Counted from the stretch's first letter, positions 1-12,420 are shown. The stretch: 64,000 nucleotides of DNA from Telopea speciosissima (GCF_018873765.1 NC_057924.1:10565001-10629000); one strand, 5' to 3'. Notes: generated from the letters alone by a model not told the origin. Made by a program: numbers and translations.

Positions 1-146
1 GAGGTTCTGTATCTGTATTTTATTGGAATCAATTTACAAAAGATTTGTTTGGTTTTGGCTCTGCTAATTGTTATGTTCACTAACTTATTTTTTCCCCTTG
101 TCTGGATATTGGGGCGGGGTTGATGGGGGCTGGCGGGCAATTTCAG

Positions 147-3126
147 GTCTGGTGGCAGATATTGATATAGAGTCTGAGAAATACAGATGGATGGGGAGTC
201 CTCGTCTTGACTTATATGTACGTGTACAATTTCATGTTTATGTTGATAAGCATTTATACTTTTCAGTTTTGTTGCTAGTGTAGCATACCCTCTCCTTTTC
301 TTTTGGTATATGCTCATGTCTTTTAAAGAAATCAATAGTAACAAGCAGTTGACCCTGTGTTTCGGACAATGCAATAACTTATAATCTAAATTAGCTTTCT
401 GAAGAGGGGAGGGGATCCTTTATTCTTAGAACATTTTATTTGAATCTTTACTTATAAATTCTGTTATTTATGTTTCTGTGAATTCTCAATATGCATTATC
501 AAAAAGCTATTGAGTGTTACTTGTAAATTCGGTTGTTTATGGTTTTGTGGAATTATCAAAATCCAATATCAAAGCTGACCTCACTTCTTAAAAATGAACT
601 TGTAAAATATGTCGAGACAACGTTAAGCATTTGAAAACACATTTAAAGGCCGAAACATTTGTGTTAAGGTTATCAAGGTATGATGCTGTGATGTGTTAGT
701 ACCTTGCATACTTTACTTCAGCGTCACTGTCTTAATTCTTCTACATGTGAAACCAGATCGACAACCAACTTAAAATAATGCCTGTTAGTATTTTGGGGCG
801 ATAAATTTTCTTCTAAAGGTTTTCATTGCATTTTATTTTAGGCTCTTCTGCGAATATTGAGCTTGCGAAAATATAATGGACGTATTTCCTTTGTGCCAGC
901 ACCTGGGTTTGAAGGTTATGGGATGCCATGCAACCAAAGTAAATGCAACAAACTTGATTTGAGCACTCAGAGGAAAGAGGAGGTTAAGGTTCAGCAGCAT
1001 GGTTATCAGGGACCTAAGATTTCTTTGGATGACTTAGAGTGGAAGGCTATCGATGGTCCCTTTGTTGCTGTTTGGCTTCATAATGTACCTTGGGGGAGTG
1101 AGGATACAATGGCAGCACCTGATGCCAAGGTTTGTTTTTGATGATTTCATGAGATTTCCATTTTTTGTTGTTACTACTACTTTTTGTAACATTTCAATCA
1201 AGAACTGTCAAGCGATTGATCTGTATAAATTGTTATGGACCTGTGCACCAGCCTCAGAGTGTGAGTTAGGCAGAACCCTTATTTTTTTTCCTCTAGGAAG
1301 TTTTTTGTCTTTTTTTCCCCTTCCCAGTTTGTAAGCCCTTCCCAAATGGATGACATAAATAGAATGCTAATGTAAGAAAGTAAGACAAAAGGAAATGTAA
1401 TAAATACAAAATAAAGACTAATGCACATGTATGGTATAAATAAGTCTGTGTGCATAATTTCCCTGTGTCCGAATCCAAGGGCCTATGTTGCTCCCATGTT
1501 CTTACCATCCACCCCCCAAAACATTTTTTAATGGACCTGTTTATTTAAAGCATGCTCTTTCTGAGAATATTTTCGTCTTTGTTTCCTTCACATTTTTTAA
1601 GTGGATCATAAGGTCCAGAAAATTTGGCCTGTGTTTTTCTTTGGCTTGGTGATTGTAAAACATGGGAAATGGGTCTGGCCTAGTTTTATTTTACATTTCT
1701 AGTACTTTGATGCCATGAATTGCAATGGGTGGACTGTCTTGTCAAAGGGTGTGTCACCTTGATCCTGGGGTTGCAAGGACAGTTTGATTGATTGAAGCTC
1801 ACCTTAGCAAGAAAAAGCCATACTAGCCTGATCATTAATCATTTGGCTTTGTGTCTATGCTAACCAAATAAAAAATGGGCCCAGTGTGCAGGTCAGATCA
1901 GGTTAGCACCTATATCTGATTCATTTTTGAGGAAAAATGCACCATCTGCAAAGTGCAGATGCAAATCACAATTCTGGGGATGAATTTTATGCAAAAAGAA
2001 TAAAATAAAACCAAACAAGAAAAATAACATGCTTCACCTGGGCTATCATCTTTCTGACCAATCAGAACCTTCTTTCTAATTAGCTGATAAATTTTGATCT
2101 TGTAGTTTTAAACCACATCTCTTGCTTTCAGAGTTTGAAAATGCTCAACTCTATCGAGATCCAAAGATTCTCTTTGCAAAGAACATTGAGAGGCAAACCT
2201 CTTTATGGTGGTAACCTTTATGACTCCATGCTCTTTTTTCTGGTTCTGCAGTTTGCAGATGGTTACTTGGACTTGATCGTTATCAGGGATTGCCCAAAGG
2301 CTTCGTTGCTGTCATTGATGACAGAAGTGAACACTGGAAGCCATGTCAAATCGCCACATGTCTTGTACTTGAAAGTGAGTTAAACTATTCAAGAGGATAG
2401 TAAATTATTTTGATTTCGTTTACACGTACAAAATAGTTAGTATTTCCAAATCTGTTATCTGCGTATTCATTTGACTACATTGATTGAGCTGCTCTACTAT
2501 CAAAGTAGTCTGGCAAAGGCATGGTTGAATAGACTGAATTCCCTACATTGGATTAGAAATCAATTCAAGCGTGGTTTATCATTATTGTTTTTGACAAATT
2601 GTCCTGCAGAAATTCATTGACATTAAGTTCTAGACAGAGCAGCCCTTCCATCATCACTGCTGCTTCTTTTAGCCTTGGGCAACATATTTGTACTTCATGA
2701 TATATGTCGCCTTGATGTTCCATCTGAAACCACATCTCGCTTATGTGATAGGATCTTTGAAGTTCCTGCTTATGTCATTAGAAAATCTCTTCGGTGATTT
2801 GATAGTCTAATTCCTTCACAGATAATGCGGTGGCCTTGAGAACTTAAATTCTATACATATTTTTTGTGTTTACCTTTCTCACTCCGAGAACTTGAACCTT
2901 GTACTGTGTTGAATTTTTGAATAAAAAACTGCAGGTGAAAGCATTATTACTAGAACCAGGCCAGAGGTTAGATAAGCCAACCAAAGGTGGGATCATAGAT
3001 TCGGATGGGGAAGTCCTGGCAAGAGGCAAAGGAACATACAAATATGAGCTAGGGGGCTTGATGGCCTATGCTCCAATGCAAATCACAGTTGATAAAGGTT
3101 TAGCTACTTTGTATACTCCTAGATGA
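147..3126 (+). CDS. SPHK1: Sphingosine (long-chain base) kinase, C-terminal part (5' end outside window)
   Basis: Phosphorylates free sphingoid long-chain bases, giving the lipid signal sphingosine/phytosphingosine-1-phosphate. Four exons are readable: 147-217, 842-1129, 2252-2374 and 2935-3126, all with GT/AG borders and continuous phase. The first encodes GLVADIDIESEKYRWMGS, the conserved block before the C-terminal lobe of plant sphingosine kinases. The second continues LLRILSLRKYNGRISFVPAP. The third gives FADGYLDLIVIRDCPK. The last has KALLLEPGQRL and GGIIDSDGEVLARG and ends at TGA 3124-3126. The N-terminal nucleotide-binding (GGDG/SGDGT-type) region must lie before position 1, so completeness of the catalytic domain cannot be judged. 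Large AT-rich introns (about 0.6 and 1.1 kb) separate the exons. Assignment to the SPHK family rather than a ceramide or diacylglycerol kinase rests on the FVPAPGFEGYG and DLIVIRDCPK blocks. Which paralogue it is remains uncertain. Confidence 0.88.
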
Positions 3127-4135
3127 TACTTTGTATAGTGGACTGGTGGAATCGGATTTGTGATCTGTGGTTTACCCCTGTAGTTGGGGTAGAGCTTTCT
3201 TTAGTTAAGTTGTACTTGTCACAGGGACAAAGTAATTGACTATTGGATTACCATGAAGCTAGTGATAATGGATTTTCACCTTAAATCCTATTATCTATTT
3301 AATTAGAAATTATTATTAGTATTCATAGTATTATAATAATTATTATTGTTATAATTTTGAAATGAGGTGTATCCCTCTTACTTTGTAAATAAATTTCCTA
3401 CCTTTTGAATATTTTTGTAGCTGTATCATGCTTTTTTCTTAAGCATACAACACATTTCAGAAAGGGGAAAAAAAAGAAAGAGAAAAACCAAAGACATGGG
3501 CTTGACTTCAAGAGCAGCCAATTTATAATACCAAAGGTGAGGACTTGCCTCCAATCCACACCTCTCTGGACTTTGAGAAGCAGGATGTAACTGATTATAG
3601 TCCCTTTAATACACATTCTCAATGTAAGAAGGAAGACCACATAACTATGATTTTTATTTTTTTTAATATGAATACCTTCTTCAATCATTTTTTAATCAAT
3701 TTGATGCCTTAAAGGCTAACAACAGAAGGTGGCCATGTATGGACTTCGCAACCATTTTCTTGTTCCTTGTGAGCCAATACAGGAGTGGTAATGCATGAAT
3801 AAATAAGGCCCAGATATGCATTTCCACATAAGTTGAAAAAGAAGAGGGCAAAGTACAAAGGAACCTGTATTTTTTTATTTTTTTTCAATATTTAGGATCA
3901 GTTTGGATCTTGATTAATTGAAGGAAAATGTTAATCATCACCATGTATAGGAAGCCTTTTCCTTCATGGGATACCTTGAATTTGCAACATGTCAATGGCT
4001 CGGGCTTCGTTTCAACCATAAGTTCTACCATGTATTGAAATTTTACCCTTGTACTTTCATTTGTTCTCAGTTGTTAATCCTTAGAATCTGAAATTTTCTT
4101 CACCCATTTTTCAAAGCTTTATGTTACATATTTGG

Positions 4136-4246
4136 AATGCATTTGTTCCAACCTAACAAGAGGTTTTGAGTTCAAGACCTCCTCTCCCTCATCTAGTCTA
4201 AGGATCCCCGCTCCCCGCTCACCACTACCACTCCAAAAAAAAAAAA
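4136..4246 (+). repeat. Possible tRNA-derived SINE remnant with A-tail
   Basis: A B-box-like stretch, GAGTTCAAGACC, lies at 4168-4179. It is followed by a C/T-rich body and a run of about 12 A at 4235-4246, the layout of a short tRNA-derived retroposon. No clear A box or TSD was found, so this is weakly supported. Confidence 0.3.
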
Positions 4247-4247
4247 T

Positions 4248-4402
4248 AAGAGCTTTGTTGGGAGTGTGGCCCCTATGCCCAGACACAAGATGGGCCGAAT
4301 GACAAAAAAATCCTGCCTCCATTGATGCTTCTGCCCATGCTCCCATTGGCTTCCATGTTAGCCCAGGGGTCATGGTTCTGGACAGAAAACTCTTCCAAAA
4401 GA
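4248..4402. repeat. Degraded foldback MITE related to the 59143-59276 element
   Basis: The left side, GGGAGTGTGGCCCCTATGCC, and the right side, which on the other strand reads GAAGAGTTTTCTGTCC, match the two ends of the elements at 13979-14124 and 59143-59276. The terminal match is weak and no TSD was found. Confidence 0.4.
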
Positions 4403-5164
4403 AATGTTTTTTTTTTCTTCTTATTTTCTTACTTGATTTATCTTGAAACTTGATTGATAAATTTCCGACTGCACCAGCAGATGCCATAGGGTTATTATAT
4501 CTTGGAGATTAACTAACAAATTCTTGAAATTGTCGACTATACCAAAAGAGACGTCTATCGTTTCAAGGATAGTGTCGATTGGCACAACTCAGCCATCATA
4601 CGTCATTGGAACTATGTTTGTTTCCAAAAAAAAAAACAAAGATTCAAGGAGAAGATTCAATCAAACTTTTTTCTCTCTCTCTCTCTCTCTCTCTGCGCTT
4701 TCTTTGATAGTTGGGGTAACATGGGTCGACCTTGACTTGGCAAGGAATGCATCTGTGTCGTAGACTCCAACGACTCCTCCAAATTCAGTTTCCCTACGTA
4801 AGCCACAGTAGTAGGATTCATTCATTCATCATTGTTTCTTCTTATTTTTCTTTCCTGATCTCTTTTCCTATTGTTTTCTTTCCCACTTGGCCACTTCCGA
4901 TATCGAGTTGCTAATAACGTATTTTCAAAGGCAGGTTTCCGTATCTGGTGTAGTTGCGACTTTCACACTGCTCAACTCTATTCTATATATAATTTATAAA
5001 AGTCTCTTTTATGAAAATAAACACACATCAGGATGATATCAACTTCTCACCAAAACGAGTGCTTAAAACAGTTCAAACCACACCCTCCTACACCCTAGTG
5101 GAAATTTAAATGGCTTCTGTTTGGTTGGTGCATGTGATGCACGTGATGAAAAGCAATCCCAAAA

Positions 5165-5326
5165 GGCCAAAACTACGCACGACAGGGAGCGTAGCATATC
5201 ACCCAACGGTCCACAATGTTTGAGCACGCAACCTAACACACAGATCAGATGTGTTAGGTTGCGTGTCCAAGCATTGTGAGCCGTCGAATGATGCGCTACA
5301 CTCTTTGTCCCGCTACAGAGGACCCA
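5165..5326. mobile_element. Foldback MITE, Mutator-like, with 10-bp TSD
   Basis: Two arms of about 60 bp (roughly 5180-5240 and 5250-5313) are imperfect reverse complements meeting at a short loop. The inner ends read CACGCAACCTAACACA and its complement. The element is bounded by the direct repeat AATCCCAAAA at 5155-5164 and 5327-5336. A 9-10-bp duplication and long arms fit the Mutator superfamily. It has no coding capacity. Confidence 0.7.
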
Positions 5327-5697
5327 AATCCCAAAACTACACTAACTTAACAACCCTAATTATTCTCTGCAATTTATTGCTAATAAACCTTATAAAACTC
5401 TTTGTTTAAGTCTTAAGAGGGTTAATTCTGTTCTACTCTAATTGGTATTGCAGACCTGATATGCCTACAAAAAGGCGGCAGCACTAAAGATATGTTTTAT
5501 GATCAATACATGTTTGTACAGATGAACATATTTTTTGCTTATCTTCATTCTTCCTTTTTTTCCTATCTAATCATGTATGTGTAAGTTTTTCTTCACCCAT
5601 GGTTGTGTAGAGAGAATCTCTTCATCATTGGTGATGTGACATTATGATTGAACCCTTTGAATTCATTATTAACTAACTTCTTCCATTATGACCATAA

Positions 5698-6038
5698 GGC
5701 CCGATTTTTTTAGAGGGAAGGTGGGGGTGGGATTATTGGGAAGATGGGACCCACATGTTGGTGGGGTTTTGTAGAATAGAAATGTTGAGGAAAAGTTATT
5801 TTTCTTATTAATCGTTACCCTTGTTCCACCAAATTGGTGGATTTTAAATTGGATAGGGGTGCTATTTTGAAGTCCCATATTAGCAGACAAAGCATTTAAT
5901 GATGTTTCCTAAGCTTTTGTAAATTCTCCACTCCTGGATAACTAAACAAGGTTGGAGTGAGATTTTGAAGTGCCACATCAGCATTTTCTCACATCAATTT
6001 TCCCACCCCACCTAAGTCCCCTCTAAACAAACGGGGCG
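5698..6038. mobile_element. MITE with TAA target duplication, PIF/Harbinger-like
   Basis: The left end is GGCCCGATTTTTTTAGAGGG. The right end on the other strand is CGCCCCGTTTGTTTAGAGGG. They are flanked by TAA at 5695-5697 and 6039-6041. TIR similarity continues into G-rich sequence (GGTGGGGGTGGGA against GGTGGGGTGGGA). About 340 bp, non-coding. The 3-bp TSD suggests PIF/Harbinger (Tourist-like). Confidence 0.65.
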
Positions 6039-6617
6039 TAAGAGGTTGAAAATATCCTTCCCCGGCCGGTCTAATCAAAAGGTCAGATCTTATGGTTGAA
6101 AAGATTCTCTCTTCATCGATGGTAAAGAGACTCAATCACACAACATAATAGAAAATATTGATAAAAAAACATTTCTTAGACATCCTGATTGGATGGCTTA
6201 AATATTTGTTGGACAAGATTGAAATTTCGTAGGAAGGTAGTTCCTAAGATCTCTTCATATGTTAAAATTTTAGTTCAAATACAATCGACCAAATGATAAA
6301 ATAAAATATTAAAAATATAAGTTTATTTCTTGTCACTATTTAGTGAAATATAACGTTTCACTAGATACCACACTGTAGTTCATGGGTTAGTTTATGTAGT
6401 AGAGGACCAGGCAAGCATCTCACTGTTACAATTTCAGCTTCAAAAGAATAGAGGAAGTAGCTAAAACTACATAAGATGTCATTTTGTATTCTATATTCAT
6501 CTTCATTTGATGGTGTTTGGGTAATTTTACTAAAACTTTGAATTAGACCTTGAACATCTTTCCTTACTTTAGACTAAAATTTGGTCATTAATGAGATATA
6601 AATGAGGTCCTCTACTA

Positions 6618-6786
6618 GGATCAAGATCGTCTCCAGGGAGGCGTACGCCCAGGGTGCTGTCAAGGGGCATCCAGCTGCTGAGCTGTGTGACACACATCTC
6701 GGTGCATGCCTAGGGATGTGTGTGGCACAGCTCAATGACTGGCAATACCTTGGGGGTGCTAGGCTTCCTGGAGACGAGCTAAATTC
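6618..6786. mobile_element. Foldback MITE, Mutator-like, with 9-bp TSD
   Basis: Flanked by the exact direct repeat CCTCTACTA at 6609-6617 and 6787-6795. The left end starts GGATCAAGATCGTCTCC and the right end on the other strand starts GAATTTAGCTCGTCTCC. The arms continue inward with related CAGGG and GGCATCCAGCTG segments. A related copy lies at 57658-57842. The short open frame inside is a by-product of the GC-rich arms. Confidence 0.75.
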
Positions 6787-7198
6787 CCTCTACTATCACA
6801 TGGACAAACCTATATAGTGCCAAACGGCAAATAGTGAAGTGTTATGTGGGCCCATGAGTTGGTGGGTCCATCAGTATTGAATTATATTATTAATTTGTTT
6901 GCTGTGGCCATTAGTAGTACTGCCCATGTGTGCACTTTACAACAAAATTCCTACCTGTCTTCTACTGTCACTATTTATCCAAAAAATAAATAATAATAAA
7001 TAAATATATTTGTTCTTTCTCTCATATATTAATTGATATTTGGATCTTAAGATATTAATTGTATTAAGTTATTACCTCTTAATTAATCATCAGGTTTAGT
7101 GAAGGAGAGAACCAATCATTGAGGTTGGTGCACATGTTGCAACCATGCTACTTCATTTCTTTTTTCCCACATGTCCTCCACTCCACTCTACTCCATTC

Positions 7199-8071
7199 CA
7201 TCCAAATATAAAAAAAAATTAAAAAAAAAAATACAACACAAAAATAGAAAAAGATAACACTTTAATCATCTCTCTCTCTCTTATATATATACACAAACAA
7301 GGGACCTGTTTGTCTTCTCTTTGATGGAAAAAATATCTAATCATATTAGTGGTTTTAAGATTATTTGGTGGGGCATGTTACAACTTAACCATTTCATAAT
7401 GTGTTGATGATGATAGTTCTTCTCTAAAAAAAAATATGAAAAAATAATTCTTACAAAAGATAAAATAAAAAAATATATTTAGCTAAATAATTACGAGACG
7501 GATATGAGAATAAGTTTTTTTTGGATATGAGAATAAGTTAGTACGGCGTTCCTGATAACTATCAATGTAACCTCATCAAATCTTAGCCGTTGAACATTTT
7601 CCTTGAAACGGACTATGATGGTGATCTCTCACCCCTTCCCCTCCACTTCTGTGCACCTCCCTCCTACCCTGCCCCATGCGCGTCTCTCTCTCTCTCTCTC
7701 TCCTTGGTCTGTCTATGTGTCCCTTTCCCCAAGCCTCCTCTCTAGCAGAAATTTAAATCCTAGTATCAATAACAGCCACAAATCTATATCAGTATTAACT
7801 TCTAATGGTATCGATATGTATCGGCTGATATATTTCTCAATATCGTCTTTTAATACCCAAAAAGGACTAGTTACACTGAAATCCCATAAAGGAAAGGAAC
7901 CAACTTCTGCATCTCTAATTTTTATTTTTTTTAAATGTTTTTATCACTTTATAGCCAAATAATTCTGTGTAAATTTAATAAATAATTTGACAATCTTAAA
8001 TATGAGAAAGCGTTAGCAGTTCGTACGTATTGCCACCCACCTCCCACCCCCCACCCCCCACCCCAGACCCT
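7199..8071. other. AT-rich spacer with microsatellites
   Basis: No gene seen. Contains A-rich runs near 7209-7232, a CT microsatellite at about 7681-7702 and a C-rich stretch at 8038-8066. A 17-bp unit, GGATATGAGAATAAGTT, occurs twice around 7500-7540. Confidence 0.6.
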
Positions 8072-8217
8072 GGAAAATTATCACCTCCAGTTTGCTGATT
8101 GGCCCAGTTCCCCAGTTCCTCTAATAGGGGGATGGTGGACCCCACCCGGGCAAGGTGTTTGGGCATGGGTAGAGAGGTCATTTCAACCTCCCTTTGTTAG
8201 AAGTTAGATAAAGATCC
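8072..8217. mobile_element. Mutator-like MITE, right arm mostly deleted
   Basis: Starts GGAAAATTATCACCTCC and ends with the complement of GGATCTTTATC. It shares the body of the elements at 13062-13242 and 56420-56587 (GTGGACCCCA, GTGTTTGGGC, GGTCATTTC). The right arm is shortened: after CTTTGTTAGAAG it jumps to the terminal bases. No clear TSD because the left flank is a C-rich simple sequence. Confidence 0.65.
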
Positions 8218-8399
8218 CCCACCCCCATAAAACCTTACGCTTGAGATATTTACTCGCAACAATATCGTAGTCTTCTTGAGGGCACCTTTTAGGATTTTAT
8301 AATAGACCTCACCCAACCATTAAGTATGTGGTCTTTCCTGGAGATGATAAAAATAAAACATTAAACCCTTACACTAGATGGCCCCATATACATTATCTA

Positions 8400-9160
8400 A
8401 CACTCACCACCTAATAAACAAAATAATATCAGATTTTATAAACCCACAATAATATAATATCTTATATTACATCTCTAAGATTAGACTTAAAATATCAAAA
8501 TATCAATAAAGTAGTCTCTAAACGATAAAATATCAATATAATAGTCTATTACATCTCATCAAACATAAAAAAGTAAGACATAATGTATTCTGGAACCATG
8601 AAAACCCCATAAAATAGTCTCTAATAGGAACAAGTCCCATAAAATAGTCTCTAACAATAACAAATCCTTCATGTCATAAAGAAGGAAACCAGCAATCATT
8701 GATATCTAATGGTTCTTGTGTCTCGAAGTTGAACCATGTGTGAAAGGAGTCTGTGAGAGATTGCGCAGCTGACTTAGAGTGCCACCATATGTTGGGGTTT
8801 GAATACTATTTGCATATTCTCCAATCCCAAGTTCTCTCAACTGCATCATCTTCCATTCTTTCATACGAAATAGAGAAAGGGATACTAACCACAGGAAGAA
8901 GTTCTTCCAAGAACAACAGTGGAAGAAGAAATAACCTTTCCCCGTGTGTCATGTGCGCGCATTACGGCCCCCCTTCCGCGACATATTGAGAGATGGAGGG
9001 GGCGAGTCCCTCTAGGTTGACTTGGAAAAAATCACAAAAGAAGGAAAGTGAAATGTGAAAATTCTTTAACGTTAGAAAATCTCATATCGTCAAAATAAAT
9101 GGGTGCGCATTAACCTTTTTAACGTTAGAAAATCTCATAAAATTTTCCTGATTTTTAATT
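8400..9160. other. Intergenic, short repeated units
   Basis: No gene recognised. The unit CCCATAAAATAGTCTCTAA appears twice (about 8608 and 8637). The block TTTAACGTTAGAAAATCTCA appears at about 9064 and 9118. These look like local duplications of AT-rich DNA or decayed transposon sequence. Confidence 0.45.
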
Positions 9161-9883
9161 AATTCTTGTTAAGTAGGACCCACACTTAGAATGATATGGA
9201 CCCCATGATACGGTGGGATTACGTTTCTCTGGCTTTACGACGCGCGCGTGGTGGGTTGTGATGTTTTGTGTAATAATTCGTTCATCGTATGAGGACAATT
9301 CTTTTTTCTTTTTCTTTTTTTTTTTTTTTTTGGCTTCTGCACCAAGATGATTACTTGCTGGATTCTTGGATTCTTCGATTGGGTGGTTAGTGGGTCCCAC
9401 AATAACAACGTCAGAAGGATGCCGGCCAGTTTCGTTAATAATCCAACTAGTGATCGAAAATCTGACGTCATCCAGTATTGCACCCTTATACCTACCCACC
9501 AACATAAAAAATAAATAAATAAATAAAATTATCTACACCCAACTTTTTTCTAAAATAAATAAATAAACTTAGATATTTGATTTTTTGTTTTAAACCACAG
9601 CTACTCAAGGGTGGGGGAGAGAAGGGTGTCTTAATGGGTGATCATTTTGGATGTTCGTAAATAATTGAAAAAATATATAATAAGACAAAAAATTCGTAAT
9701 GACTAATTTATATATCCTATCTCATTTCTCAAATTAAATTTTTTTTTAATTTGTTTTCTTTTCTTAACATCCAAACATAGCATCAAGATGGATGTACTCT
9801 CTTGGTAAAGCACCAACCAACTATGTTAGTAATTGTCTTTAATATTAAAAGTGGGCCAAATATTTTCGATCTGTTATGGGGAA

Positions 9884-9962
9884 CGCAAAATGACCACTCA
9901 CCCACCTAAATGGCAGGCCCATGCGTTTGGGCACAAACTACGCTGCGACATAGAAAACATCT
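9884..9962. repeat. Half copy of the GTTCTCTGTG-type MITE
   Basis: On the minus strand this reads GATGTTTTCTATGTCGCAGC, then GTGCCCAAACGCATGGGCC and a GGTCATTTTGC segment. This matches one arm and the body of the 59143-59276 element. The other arm is missing. Confidence 0.45.
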
Positions 9963-10780
9963 ATCCTTAAAGGTCATGTACGTGGTGTATAGACATTAAT
10001 GTACAATAAATTTTCTTCAATATAGATTGGGCCTTGATTGTTTGGGCTAATTAGATGGTTGTCGGACGATCCAACCACCTAGCAAGCTAGCATTCCAATT
10101 AAAGTATTATTTAATTACAAAAAAAAAAAGTATTATCTCTAGTCTAACACTAAATTTGGCCACATGAAAGGTGATGTGGTGATTTTGATAATATAAATAT
10201 GAGAAAAATAACATTGTATTGTTGTGTGGCTCTTGCGCTTAGGTACAAGAGCATGTGAACTTACTGTCTAGCCCTTCCTGAAATTAAAATTTTCATCTGT
10301 GTTGATGTCCCTGCACGCACTCTCAGTGGCCCCATGTTGGTGCAAGGGCTACACCACAATCTCTTGCCCTATAAATATATAAGAAATAGTTTGGATTGGA
10401 TATATGTCAAATTTTATATTTAAATTCGATTATATATTTTATATATATTAATATATTCCCTTGTATTTATAGTTCATATTCTTTTATAGGTTTTGTTTTC
10501 CAAAAAAAAAAATATCCTTTAACATTAAATTTGAAACGTGAGTATGGGATCTTGGGGCTACTTGTCTATAAAATTAATCGTTCTATCCAATTTTCCATAT
10601 GGAAAATATATGTGCTGATGTAGAGTGTCTCCGTTACACATACAATCAGCACTCAACATTAGTCCCTTTTGCTTCTAGAAATACCACTTTGTGTATGTGT
10701 GTTCTAAATGGCAATGGGTGGGATAGATGTTGAAAATTATACTTACACGCAACACTTCCCACTTATATTGACATCTTACA

Positions 10781-11044
10781 TAGGGGTGTAAATGAATAGT
10801 CGAAATCCGTTTCTGTATCCGTATCCGTTTAGCACTATCCGAATCCGTCCGAAAGCTAAACGGATGCGGCTATGGATAGGCTATAACTATCCGAAAAGCT
10901 ATATTTACATGTAAACGGATAAAATATCCGATCCGTATCCGTGTCCGTATCCGTTTAGCACTATCCGAATCCGTCTGATAGCTAATCAGATGCGGATGCA
11001 GATATAACACTATCCAAGCCGAATCCGATCTGTTTACAGCCCTA
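10781..11044. mobile_element. hAT-like MITE built from TATCCG sub-repeats
   Basis: The ends are TAGGGGTGTAAA and, on the other strand, TAGGGCTGTAAA, typical of hAT termini. They are flanked by the exact 8-bp duplication ATCTTACA at 10773-10780 and 11045-11052. The interior is made of degenerate TATCCG/CCGTATCCG units, with two long similar blocks containing CCGTTTAGCACTATCCGAAT. Non-coding. Confidence 0.7.
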
Positions 11045-11219
11045 ATCTTACATACTAAACTATTAATAGTAAATAACAAAATGATATATTTAATAAGAAG
11101 AGAAAAAAACCATATATAGAAGAAAGAGAAAAAATAGAAAAGATGGTAAAGAAAGTATAAATTGACTCCTATGAACCTTGATATGCATTATTTGATACAT
11201 AAAATGTTTCAAACACGAG

Positions 11220-11645
11220 ATCGGAGATGAAATCGGTCCCTACCAAGACCGGATTGGATTGGAATCAACCAGAATCAATCTCAAGAACCATACAATTGGC
11301 ACTCATATTAAAAAACATAAGGATTCTAAGGTTTTTTTTGGCGTGAATTGATGCACCGGATCGGTTGATTCCAATCCAAGTTCACTTATTGGTTTCCCGT
11401 TTTCTTGACACCATGGATCAAGGATTGAGAAATCAGTATCAGTATTGGTCTTTGTCGATATCGATCCCAATTCAGATCGGTTGGTATCGGCTTTGATCGA
11501 TCAATTTTACCACTACTTTTAAATTTCGAATTTGTTGGTAATTTTACCCTTAAATCGATACCAATTTTTTATCTAAGATTGGCCAGATTTCGATATCGAC
11601 CTTAACTGATACCGTTACCGATACCGATACCTCAATCCATGCCAT
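11220..11645. repeat. Degenerate GATCGG/ATCGAT-rich repeat
   Basis: A stretch of loosely repeated units (GGATCGGTTGATTCC, CGATATCGATCCC, GATACCGATACC) with local inverted symmetry. A similar stretch lies at 12180-12420. Probably a decayed MITE-like family. Boundaries and superfamily cannot be read. Confidence 0.4.
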
Positions 11646-12179
11646 GGATACATGAGAAGGAATTACAGCCGTGTGTCTCCTCCCGAGAGAAACGGCGAGA
11701 CAAAACAGAAAAGAGCACACAATCCTCCGGTAGGGCCCACATCCTACCCTTTTCCCTCCTCTCCGGTCACTGGAGAGAATCCTGATCCACTAACCAATAA
11801 AAACGAAAACGACAGGTAGAAATAAATATATCTGCCAATTCTCACGCCCCCCTTAAATATTACGTAATCAAGGAAATATTATATTACAAAAGTGGGCTCC
11901 ACGCATAATTATATTACTGGAAAAGCGTAGTCTACACGGCGCGTGGAACATACTCTCCACGTAAAGATAACGGAGGGGGGTGTGTGGAAATATCAAATCC
12001 TTTTCGCCGCTTCTGTTGCCTTATAAGTTAAAATAACATTTTAAAATCAATCTTTAACAATCTATCCTTTGATCTTTAAAGATGTTCTGTGGGTCCCATA
12101 TCGCCTTATCCGTAGGTTTGTACATGGTCCCACCAATAATGAAACAGCGAAGGCCCAAATGACGATTCAGTCCTTCTAG

Positions 12180-12420
12180 AGTCGAGGTATCCGAAACTGG
12201 ATCAGGATCAGTCTTGGTCGATATCGATCTGATACCGATTCAGATGGCTTGAATCTGTCTTCCATCGGATGGAATTGCCCTTGTTTTGTCAATATAAATC
12301 GATTTTTGTTATTTTTTTAATCTTTGGATTGCACCAGTGGATCGATATTGGATCGATCAATATTTGGGATTGATCCGATTCGGACGAATCAGCCGATCCT
12401 TTCCCTAGAATATGATCCCA
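12180..12420. repeat. Second GATCGG/ATCGAT-rich repeat
   Basis: Same style of sub-repeats as 11220-11645 (GGTCGATATCGATC, GATACCGATTC, TTGGATCGATCAAT). No coding potential and no readable TSD. Confidence 0.35.

Larger units (their letters stand above)
3127..5164. other. Intergenic: SPHK 3'UTR and AT-rich spacer
   Basis: No convincing gene. The first few hundred bases are probably SPHK 3'UTR (AT-rich, with AATAAAT-like signals near 3388). The rest is AT-rich spacer with a CT microsatellite near 4671-4694 and SINE- and MITE-like pieces listed separately. Confidence 0.6.

Noticed and set aside
4119-4487. 122-codon open frame on the minus strand
   Set aside because: Crosses an A-run and MITE/SINE-like sequence. 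Low-complexity lysine run and no recognisable domain.
7603-7962. 119-codon open frame on the plus strand
   Set aside because: Serine/leucine repeats from the CT microsatellite, with no conservation signs.
8440-8660. CRISPR-like array of ATAAAATAGTCTCTAA units
   Set aside because: Only two or three irregular units, with no constant spacing, in a plant nuclear context. Local AT-rich duplication.
9155-9505. 116-codon open frame on the minus strand
   Set aside because: Includes a long lysine run from a T homopolymer. No domain or splice context.
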